From assembly GCA_009782695.1 (NCBI GenBank), contig WRIO01000053.1, forward strand, positions 1 to 7,181: 7,181 nucleotides of DNA. The letters are read 5' to 3'. This document shows, one piece after another, positions 1-6,435 of the stretch. The stretch is from Candidatus Cloacimonadota bacterium (lineage in GTDB: Bacteria; Cloacimonadota; Cloacimonadia; Cloacimonadales; WRIO01). The notes beneath the pieces were generated by a model. The model was not told the origin of the DNA, did not search any database, and was given only the letters and a program-made list of their open reading frames with translations. The position numbers and the translations under genes were made by a program. Every line of letters starts with the position of its first letter. Within the stretch, counting starts at the first letter, position 1.

Positions 1-307
1 GCGTGAACTATCAGAGCTAGCCACCAAGCTATCGATAGCTGTGCACTCGATTTTTCCCCGTGTAGCTATGACAAACAACGCAACCAGATCGATAGAACAG
101 CTTTACACTATGGATATAGAGTGTACTTATGTGCAGATGGGACAGTTTTTAGCTAGTCTCGAAAGCTATGACTATATAGTAAAAGTAAACACTCTGGAAG
201 TAAGACCCCAAACAGACAAATTCCGCGAAACAGAAAATGGCACTCGCGAAGTCCTATACAAGGTCATACTCGAGCTGTCCATCTTTAAAATAGTGAAGGA
301 GGCATAA
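1..307 (+). CDS. pilO: PilO-like T4P alignment protein, C-terminal part (5' end outside window)
   Basis: The reading frame is open from the window edge (first full codon at base 2) to the TAA at 305-307, giving 101 visible residues. The GTG at 41 is internal to this open frame and has no ribosome binding site, so the gene almost certainly starts upstream. The visible part has the alternating strand and helix pattern of the PilO/GspM ferredoxin-like domain: a strand (MDIECTYVQMG), a helix (QFLASLESYDYIVKV), the strand NTLEVRP, a polar loop, and a last strand (VLYKVILELSIFKI). In the family, PilO is a bitopic inner-membrane protein that pairs with PilN and PilP under the secretin. The assignment rests on this pattern plus position directly before pilP and pilQ; the transmembrane helix and coiled coil that would confirm it lie upstream. 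A GspM-like T2SS protein is the main alternative. Confidence 0.74.
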   Translation, partial: RELSELATKLSIAVHSIFPRVAMTNNATRSIEQLYTMDIECTYVQMGQFLASLESYDYIVKVNTLEVRPQTDKFRETENGTREVLYKVILELSIFKIVKEA

Positions 308-846
308 TGCAAGATAGATACATAAAAGATTTAGCTCTTTCATTAGGCGTGATAATATTGATCATTTTCGGTATCAGAGTGTATTATCTCTATGCGAAAG
401 TAAGCAAAGTGCAAGAACATTCTATATATTCCCAGAGAGCCCTCAGCCCAGAGCTACTAGACCAGATAGCACAAATAGAAGACTCTATCAAAGAGCGCAA
501 AAACTATCGGTTCACAGTTCGGAGAGACCCTCTCAAACAAGACCTGATAGTGCAGACTAGACTAGACCTGCTAAAAGAATGGGAAGAGAAAGTCAAACGG
601 ATGATGCGTCTAACTGCTATCATCGGCGAGGATGAAAACCAACGAGCCATCATAGAGTGGAATGCAAAGAGCAATGTGGTCGCTGTGGGTGACGTATTAA
701 ACAACAAAAGAATCACTCGCATCGGGGTCAATGAAGTTGATTATATCGAGAATGGTATAAAAGGCACTTTTGTCCCACAACCGGTTCCACCGAAACCTGT
801 TCAGCTCGATCGTGGTAGGTCTACTTCAAATAGGGGAAATAGATGA
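307..846 (+). CDS. pilP: PilP-like alignment protein with N-terminal membrane anchor
   Basis: This 179-residue protein starts with the ATG at 307, which overlaps the previous stop (TAATG); AAGGAGG at 296-302 lies four bases ahead, so start and coupling are clear. Residues about 8-30 form one hydrophobic helix, followed by a helical linker (47-65) and the PilP-typical YRFTVRRDPL (67-76). A small beta domain at about 101-156 (RLTAIIG, AIIEWN, VVAVGDVL, RITRIGVNEVDYIENG) resembles the homology region shared by PilP and GspC. The tail is proline-rich (QPVPPKP, 158-164) and then basic. In T4P the PilP beta domain contacts the N0 domain of the secretin from the periplasm. Classical PilP is a lipoprotein; no lipobox is present here, and the anchor resembles GspC instead. 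The adjacent pilO-like and secretin genes support the T4P role. It could also be annotated as a GspC-like protein. Confidence 0.8.
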   Translation: MQDRYIKDLALSLGVIILIIFGIRVYYLYAKVSKVQEHSIYSQRALSPELLDQIAQIEDSIKERKNYRFTVRRDPLKQDLIVQTRLDLLKEWEEKVKRMMRLTAIIGEDENQRAIIEWNAKSNVVAVGDVLNNKRITRIGVNEVDYIENGIKGTFVPQPVPPKPVQLDRGRSTSNRGNR

Positions 847-879
847 TGAATAATATAAAAAATAAAATACAAAAAAAAC

Positions 880-885
880 AAGGAG
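880..885 (+). promoter_or_regulatory. Ribosome binding site that sets the secretin start at 891
   Basis: AAGGAG lies five bases before the in-frame ATG at 891. The longer frame could start at 843 (overlapping the pilP stop), where only a weaker AGGGGA at 832-837 is available. Starting at 891 gives a standard signal peptide of about 30 residues; starting at 843 would add 16 polar residues rich in Asn and Lys. The 44-base gap between the pilP stop and 891 is very A-rich, which suits an unstructured translation start region. Confidence 0.75.
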
Positions 886-890
886 AATAC

Positions 891-2297
891 ATGGGAGAAA
901 TAACCAAACTTACAACCACAAAAATAGTGTTTATTACACTATTATTTTTATTAATAAATGTGTGCTTGATAGCACAAGCACCAGACCTGAGACAAAAGAT
1001 GATATCTATCACTGCGACAGAAGCTTCATTTTCTAGCGTCCTGACAGAGCTAGCAAATATTAGCGGTGTAAACATCGTGATATCTTCTGACCCTTCGCTC
1101 TCAGGTCCCGACAATGAACTAAAAATTAACGTGACTTTAAAGGATGTTACTGTGGAGCTTGCCCTCAGCAATATCGTGCGAGCTGCTGGCTTGTCATATC
1201 GTTTCGTGGGAGAAAATACCTTCCTAGTCGGTCCTCGTGATAGAATACGTGAGGAAGTGGGTGAGAGGTCATATATCATCGAGCTGAACCATGTGCATGC
1301 AGAAAAAGTGGCTAAAGCTTTTGAATCTTTTGGCGGTAAAGTAACTGCTATCGAAGGACAAAATGCTTTGATGGTCTTTGCAAACCCAGAGACTTATTCT
1401 GAAATAATGCAAAGAATCACCCAGCTCGACATACCACAAAAATTACTCGAAATCAGAGCTAGATTGATAGAAATATCTATCACAGATTCGAAAAAGGTAG
1501 GCATAGACTGGTCGAGATTAAATAGACTTACCACTATCATAGCAGAAAACCCCAAAAATGAACTCGGAGTCGGACTGCCTTGGAATTACTCAGATGAAAC
1601 AGGTTTATTGCCACACGGTGATCTATATGACCTTGGCAAATTACCTGAAAACCAATACTTCCAAAAAATCAACGGTTTCAAGGATGTCGGATATATGAGC
1701 CGCCAGCTTACTGCATTTGATATCACTCTTGACTGGCTACTAGAAAACAACGCTGCTCAATTACTTACCGATGTCACAGTGTCTTCTATTAGTGGAGAGA
1801 CAGGTGGCATATTTATCGGCGATGTGATCCCTTATGTCTCGCGTGATAGAGAGAATGAGTATAATGTAGAAAGAGAAGAAGTCGGTATCAGACTGTCGAT
1901 ACTAGCTACTGTGAACAAAGATGGGTTTATCACTATGGTGGTAGAGCCAGAAGCCAGCAATGTCACAGGTTTCATAGACGGTAGAATTCCTCGCACTCGT
2001 ATGAGGACTGCGAATACTACAGTTACAGTAGCAAATGGTCAAAAGATTTTTGCTGGCACACTGCTCTCATCTGATATCTTGACCACCACAAATAAAGTTC
2101 CCCTCCTGGGAGATATACCCTTTTTAGGTGCTCTGTTCAAACACAAAGTTTCTGCAGTGGAGAACACCGAATTAGTGATAGAAATCACACCAAGAATCAT
2201 CAATGTAGCCGAAGAACAATATGACTTCGAGCTTGATGAAAGGCTTGGCAGACATTTAATAAAGAGAAAGGTCGAAAATAACGACCAAGGAGCATAA
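891..2297 (+). CDS. pilQ: Compact PilQ-type outer-membrane secretin
   Basis: This encodes a 468-residue secretin, the ring-shaped outer-membrane pore through which the pilus passes. With the start at 891, residues 1-30 form a Sec signal peptide: short n-region, hydrophobic stretch from about 11 to 27, and probable cleavage after AQA. Residues about 36-114 look like an N0 (secretin/TonB N-terminal) domain. Residues about 125-183 form a single N1 (NolW-type) domain ending in LDIPQK. The beta-barrel core is about 185-440, with the family signature VPLLGDIPFLGALF at 403-416 and the closing strand ELVIEITPRI at 427-436. A polar 28-residue helical tail follows. PilQ proteins commonly have 600-900 residues with AMIN domains ahead of N0; here AMIN is absent, and so are the extra N domains of T2SS GspD. 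The gene ends one base before the lipoprotein gene, indicating coupled translation. Confidence 0.93.
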   Translation: MGEITKLTTTKIVFITLLFLLINVCLIAQAPDLRQKMISITATEASFSSVLTELANISGVNIVISSDPSLSGPDNELKINVTLKDVTVELALSNIVRAAGLSYRFVGENTFLVGPRDRIREEVGERSYIIELNHVHAEKVAKAFESFGGKVTAIEGQNALMVFANPETYSEIMQRITQLDIPQKLLEIRARLIEISITDSKKVGIDWSRLNRLTTIIAENPKNELGVGLPWNYSDETGLLPHGDLYDLGKLPENQYFQKINGFKDVGYMSRQLTAFDITLDWLLENNAAQLLTDVTVSSISGETGGIFIGDVIPYVSRDRENEYNVEREEVGIRLSILATVNKDGFITMVVEPEASNVTGFIDGRIPRTRMRTANTTVTVANGQKIFAGTLLSSDILTTTNKVPLLGDIPFLGALFKHKVSAVENTELVIEITPRIINVAEEQYDFELDERLGRHLIKRKVENNDQGA

Positions 2298-2298
2298 T

Positions 2299-4587
2299 AT
2301 GCAAAAATTAACAAGTATTAATGCAGTCAAAGTTTTATTTTTCCTACTATTAGCTATACTAATAGCATTTACAGCTGGCTGCGACAAAAGAAACCCCGAC
2401 GCCTACAATGTAAGGGTCACAGACCTTTTTTGTAACGGCGAAAACCCCACTATCGTAAATGACGGAGTCACTACTGTCGAGCTAAGCGCTTATGTAAAAG
2501 ACAGAGATGATTTCGCAGTGGAAGGACAAACAGTTCGCTTTAAAGCGAGCGATTCGAATGTGATTTTCAATAAAGCATTCGCAGAATCTGATAGCTCCGG
2601 TATAGCCAGAACTATCGTTACCTACACTCGTGGCGCTATGGTAGAGACCGAAAAAGTAACTATCAGTGCCTCTATCGGGACAAAAGTCCAAAAGGAAATA
2701 GATATTGCAGTGATGCATCGAGACTCTATCAGAGTAGAATCTATCGAATTTCTGACCACTGTTCCTCCAAATATCCAAGTGCTGGGACAGCTACAAATCA
2801 GAGTGAAACCTATGCCAGAAGAAGGTTATATCATACCTGACGGTATCGGCGTAACCTTCCACTCTAGCAATAATATGGGGTCTTTTTATGCAATCAACAA
2901 CCCCACTGACGAGCGTCAACAAATCACAGTGTTATTAAACGACCAAGGAGAAGCTACTGTAGGTTGGAAATCAGGAACCATAGCTAGACCTACCAGAATA
3001 TATGCCTCCATAGCCAATCATGAAGATTTTAGAGCTATAGAAGTGCGACCAGGTCCAGCTCGCAATATCATGATGGACTTACCGCAAACCACTATAAAAG
3101 CGAATGCGTCAGGCTTCGTAATACCTACTTATCTTTTCGATGCATTTGATAATTCTATCCCACAAAGAAAGATAGACTTCGAGACCACCTTAGGCAGCGT
3201 GATACCCGAAGCCACCACAAATGACGAAGGTGTGGCAGAACCCCAGTTTACTCCGGGTGCCACCACTGGCGTAGCCAATATCACTGCCACTTGTGGCGAT
3301 AGTGCTAGTGCCACCGTCTCCATCACCATCATGTCCGAAGGTGTGGCTTATCTAAAATGGGAAAATGATGATATTATACATCTAAATGTCCAAGGTTACG
3401 GTGTCTCTACTGCTCCTCTCGGAGTGGAAGCTCTCGACAGCTCCGGTAATAGATATCTCCCGACAGTCACCATAAAATTTACTATCGTGGATTCTCCTGA
3501 GGGGGTAACCATCGGAGGTTCTAGCAATTTTGTCAATGTGGAAACAAGTATAGGTGTAGCTACCCCAACCATAAACGCTGGTACCAAGTCTGGTCCTGTG
3601 CGGTTTAGAGCAGAGCTCTTAAAACCGGATGGCACATTAGATGAAAGGGTAGCCCCCATCGAGGACGGAAAGGCAATAGTTGCCGCAGGTCCTCCCTATT
3701 TTATGAACCTGCTAAATCCAAATTACAATCAAGCCGAAGCACATTCTGCGGGTATTTTTGTCACACCGATTGGTGCTTTGCTCCAGGATGTTTATAGAAA
3801 TCCTATCACAAAAGGAACTGCTGTGTTCTTCAGTATTCCGGATGTATATGAAGGGTGGACTCCCCAAGACACTGTGGCTCTATCTATTTCTCCTTGGTCT
3901 TATGTAGGGAATGTAAGTATGTTTGGTGACTCGTTAGACGGAGTTGCCTACACAGAGCTTACTTATCATGGATCTATTTCCAACCTGCGAGTGCCAATAC
4001 GCGTAGATGTCGGTGGAGGCTTTTATATAATAGATTGGACTAAACTGCCTATGAATGAAATTCAGATCGAAGTGGTGCTAGACCCAGGATACGTAAGGTG
4101 GAACACAGAAAATTATACTGTTCCCGCTGATAGAGAACACCCGTCTATGCTAAAATGGACAATGCTAAAAGTCTTTGTGCGAGATGGCGCCGAAAATCCT
4201 ATGAAAGATGCGATAATAAACTTTTGGGCAGATGATGGTTTCTTTTTCGATCAACATTCCCCGAATTATAACCCAAATTTGCACGGTCCCCACAACGGAT
4301 TTCCGAGCTCAGGCGGTTATCCTCCTATTGCACCCTCTTTAGGTCTCCCTGAAGATCCCACCGATGAAAACTGGATGGTAGATCCAATAAATGGCAAAAT
4401 AGACACTCCAGGTATGGCTGTCACTGGGCAAGATGGTAAACTGAACAAAAAATGGTATTCATATAGGTATTTGAACGCAGGGATGGAGTCACCAGCTGTA
4501 GACCAAGTAAGTGTAACAATATCTGTCGAAGGCACTCAGGTAGGCACTACTGTGCAATTTAGAATAGACTGGTATTTTGACCTATAA
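2299..4587 (+). CDS. Large Ig-repeat lipoprotein of the pilus cluster, function unknown
   Basis: This 762-residue protein belongs to no named T4P family that I recognise. AAGGAG at 2287-2292 lies six bases before the ATG, which is one base after the secretin stop. Residues 1-27 form a lipoprotein signal peptide (K11, then a hydrophobic run from 12 to 24) with TAG-C as lipobox; C28 would be lipidated. The rest is beta-rich and divides into about six Ig-like modules, roughly 37-139, 145-248, 251-344, 347-465, 466-590 and 595-757. Modules 1 to 3 best resemble the bacterial Big_1 (invasin/intimin) type, with turns such as ESDSSGIARTIVTYT (96-110), NDQGEATVGW (214-223) and TNDEGVAEPQFTPG (307-320). 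The sixth has QDGKLNKKWY and a long Gly/Pro/His-rich insert at about 651-700. No enzymatic motif is visible. Its place between secretin and motor genes suggests a secretin partner or surface accessory, which is inference. Confidence 0.88.
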   Translation: MQKLTSINAVKVLFFLLLAILIAFTAGCDKRNPDAYNVRVTDLFCNGENPTIVNDGVTTVELSAYVKDRDDFAVEGQTVRFKASDSNVIFNKAFAESDSSGIARTIVTYTRGAMVETEKVTISASIGTKVQKEIDIAVMHRDSIRVESIEFLTTVPPNIQVLGQLQIRVKPMPEEGYIIPDGIGVTFHSSNNMGSFYAINNPTDERQQITVLLNDQGEATVGWKSGTIARPTRIYASIANHEDFRAIEVRPGPARNIMMDLPQTTIKANASGFVIPTYLFDAFDNSIPQRKIDFETTLGSVIPEATTNDEGVAEPQFTPGATTGVANITATCGDSASATVSITIMSEGVAYLKWENDDIIHLNVQGYGVSTAPLGVEALDSSGNRYLPTVTIKFTIVDSPEGVTIGGSSNFVNVETSIGVATPTINAGTKSGPVRFRAELLKPDGTLDERVAPIEDGKAIVAAGPPYFMNLLNPNYNQAEAHSAGIFVTPIGALLQDVYRNPITKGTAVFFSIPDVYEGWTPQDTVALSISPWSYVGNVSMFGDSLDGVAYTELTYHGSISNLRVPIRVDVGGGFYIIDWTKLPMNEIQIEVVLDPGYVRWNTENYTVPADREHPSMLKWTMLKVFVRDGAENPMKDAIINFWADDGFFFDQHSPNYNPNLHGPHNGFPSSGGYPPIAPSLGLPEDPTDENWMVDPINGKIDTPGMAVTGQDGKLNKKWYSYRYLNAGMESPAVDQVSVTISVEGTQVGTTVQFRIDWYFDL

Positions 4588-4597
4588 AACATAGCTC

Positions 4598-4642
4598 ACC
4601 CACTCACTCCTTCTTTGCCGCATGCTAGTGGAGTGAGTGGGT
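4598..4642 (+). promoter_or_regulatory. Perfect 13-bp inverted repeat (RNA hairpin) in the gap before pilB
   Basis: The arms 4598-4610 (ACCCACTCACTCC) and 4630-4642 (GGAGTGAGTGGGT) are exact reverse complements around a 19-base loop that contains the palindrome GCATGC. The hairpin starts 11 bases after the lipoprotein stop. No run of U follows the right arm, so it does not fit an intrinsic terminator in the + direction; on the other strand only a short TTTTAT follows after several bases. More likely roles are protecting the 3' end of the upstream message, partial attenuation before pilB, or an RNA-processing site. The structure is certain as sequence; its role is inferred. I see no convincing promoter elsewhere in the 126-base gap. 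Confidence 0.6.
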
Positions 4643-4668
4643 ATCAGGCACTAAAAAGCAGATTTGTC

Positions 4669-4684
4669 TCAGCACTTCTGCTGA
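4669..4684 (+). promoter_or_regulatory. Small tetraloop hairpin upstream of the pilB ribosome binding site
   Basis: TCAGCA (4669-4674) and TGCTGA (4679-4684) pair perfectly around the loop CTTC. An alternative, mutually exclusive pairing exists between AGCAGA (4657-4662) and TCTGCT (4677-4682). The element ends 11 bases before the purine-rich AAAGGAAGGA (4695-4704) that serves as the pilB ribosome binding site. Two competing pairings next to a start site could affect translation, but both stems are only 6 bp and chance is a fair explanation. Confidence 0.35.
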
Positions 4685-4713
4685 TAAAAACAACAAAGGA
4701 AGGATTTTTATAA

Positions 4714-6408
4714 ATGTTACTAAAAAGAATAGGTGAGATAATAGTCATAAAGGGATATGCTACCCAAGAGCAAGTCAATGAAGCCTTATTAAAACAAAAT
4801 AATTTTGGATTAAAATTAGGTGAGACATTGATAAAGCTCGGCTACGTGACAGAAATGAACCTGCTGGAATGCCTTCATGAACAGCTAGACATAGAAGTAG
4901 TATATGAAAGAGATGTAGCAGATTTAGATGCTGCTGTAGTGAGCATCATCCCCGAACCATTTGCGGTCGAAAACCGCTGCCTAGCTATAAAAGCTGACAA
5001 CGATAATATCGTGGTAGCTATGACTGACCCAGAAAATATCTTACTTATCGACAATCTAAAGAAAATTACTCAAAAAAGTGTTCAGACTGTCCTGATAGGA
5101 AATCAATTGTTGACTGACGCTTTGGAAAGGCATTATAAATCTATACGCACCACTTCACAAGTGCAAGACGCTGTCGGGAACTTCGAGTTTGTGGCTATCG
5201 ATGAAAATGAACAAGAGATAAATATCGGACAGTCGAAAGATGCTGACGCTCCAATGGTTAAGCTCCTAAATATCATCATCATCGAGGCTATCAAAGCAGG
5301 TGCCACAGATATTCACATAGAGCCACTTTCCAAAAGCTCACGCGTGCGTTTCCGTGTAGACGGTGCATTGCGTGAAGTGATGAACCCACCTATCCAAATG
5401 CACCCTGGTCTGGTGTCTATCATAAAGGTAATGAGCAAGCTAAATATAGCAGAACGCAGACTGCCACAAGACGGCCATATTTCTCTAAAAACAGCTATGA
5501 AAGCCGTAGATGTGCGTGTATCTATCACTCCCACAGTAGTGGGGGAGAAGGTGGTGATGCGTTTGCTAGACAAAGGTGACTTTGGCTACACACTATACAC
5601 ACTTGGCTTCGAAGAGTATAACTTGAAAATCTTTAAGAAGTGGATACATAGACCTTATGGTATCATCATAGTATCTGGTCCCACAGGATCGGGTAAGTCT
5701 ACCACCTTACACGCTGCTATCAAGACTATACAAGACATAGAGACAAATATCATCACTGTGGAAGACCCTGTGGAATATCGACTTGACGGTATATGCCAGA
5801 TAGAGACTTATGACAAAATCGGACTTACTTTCGGCTCTGCACTGCGTAGTGCTTTACGCCAAGACCCCGATGTGATACTAGTGGGTGAGGTGCGCGACCT
5901 TGACACAGCAGATATTGCTATCAAATTCTCCCTCACAGGTCACCTTGTGTTCACCACACTGCACGCAAATGACGCCCCCGCCACTGTTACTCGTCTCATA
6001 GATATTGGTATCCCTGCCTTTTTGGTCGGCTCCTCTCTAAACCTCGTGATGGCACAGCGGCTAGTCCGTAAGATATGTCCGCATTGCGCAAAAGACTATC
6101 AACCTACACCAGAAGAGATAGAAGCTGCAGGTCTCACAGAAGATTTTGTAAAAGACTTCCAGTTTAAGGTTGGACTCGGGTGTGTGCACTGTGACAATAC
6201 AGGATATTCGGGCAGAACGGCTATCTTTGAGATGCTTCAGGTAAATGCTGCTATCCGTAAGCTAATATTTGATAGCGCAAACCAAGACTTGATACGTGAT
6301 CAGGCATTGGCAGACGGTATGAAAACCTTGCATGAATCAGCTCTCGAGAAGATGAAGCAAGGTATCACCACTATAAAAGAAGTGATAAAGATAACTATAG
6401 CAGATTAA
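4714..6408 (+). CDS. pilB: PilB-type pilus extension ATPase with MshEN domain
   Basis: This 564-residue cytoplasmic hexameric ATPase powers pilus extension; the length is normal for PilB. The start has a strong purine-rich binding site (4695-4704) nine bases ahead. The N-terminus holds two 24-residue MshEN-type repeats: R5-I-G ... Q28 and K34-L-G ... Q57, separated by five residues. The N2/linker region includes ATDIHIEP (197-204). The motor core has Walker A GPTGSGKST (322-330, K328), the Asp box TVEDPVEY (348-355), Walker B DPDVILVGEVRD (384-395, catalytic E392) and the His box TGHLVFTTLHAND (408-420). Four cysteines in two CxxC pairs (C455/C458 and C490/C493) form the zinc site typical of PilB/GspE and absent from the retraction ATPase PilT. 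Every key residue is present. T2SS GspE is the close alternative; the PilQ-type secretin and pilO-pilP context favour PilB. Confidence 0.96.
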   Translation: MLLKRIGEIIVIKGYATQEQVNEALLKQNNFGLKLGETLIKLGYVTEMNLLECLHEQLDIEVVYERDVADLDAAVVSIIPEPFAVENRCLAIKADNDNIVVAMTDPENILLIDNLKKITQKSVQTVLIGNQLLTDALERHYKSIRTTSQVQDAVGNFEFVAIDENEQEINIGQSKDADAPMVKLLNIIIIEAIKAGATDIHIEPLSKSSRVRFRVDGALREVMNPPIQMHPGLVSIIKVMSKLNIAERRLPQDGHISLKTAMKAVDVRVSITPTVVGEKVVMRLLDKGDFGYTLYTLGFEEYNLKIFKKWIHRPYGIIIVSGPTGSGKSTTLHAAIKTIQDIETNIITVEDPVEYRLDGICQIETYDKIGLTFGSALRSALRQDPDVILVGEVRDLDTADIAIKFSLTGHLVFTTLHANDAPATVTRLIDIGIPAFLVGSSLNLVMAQRLVRKICPHCAKDYQPTPEEIEAAGLTEDFVKDFQFKVGLGCVHCDNTGYSGRTAIFEMLQVNAAIRKLIFDSANQDLIRDQALADGMKTLHESALEKMKQGITTIKEVIKITIAD

Positions 6409-6435
6409 AATAAAATTAAATAAAAAGGACAATAT

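Noticed and set aside
41..307. GTG at 41 as the start of a short independent gene
   Set aside because: The frame stays open to the window edge, no ribosome binding site precedes 41, and the visible protein is only the C-terminal half of a PilO-like domain.
4598..4650. The 13-bp hairpin as a standard intrinsic terminator
   Set aside because: No U-tract follows the right arm; the next bases are ATCAGGCACT. It is therefore listed as a structured element of unknown role.
4664..4715. Promoter for pilB in the gap (TTGTCT at 4664-4669 with GATAAA at 4683-4688, or TATAAA at 4710-4715)
   Set aside because: The first pair has a spacer of only 13 bases and the TATAAA overlaps the start codon, so neither makes a credible promoter.
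504..5573. Antisense reading frames of 67-98 residues (for example 504-731, 2482-2778, 3396-3659, 5313-5573) and the 152-residue one at 821-1279
   Set aside because: They lie opposite well-supported genes and have Ser/Arg/Leu-rich compositions typical of shadow frames; I recognised no domain in them and did not identify upstream binding sites.
2400..6400. Frequent CTATC words as a possible dispersed uptake or recognition motif
   Set aside because: They fall mostly in frame as NCT-ATC codon pairs (Ser/Thr/Ala followed by Ile), so codon preference explains them.
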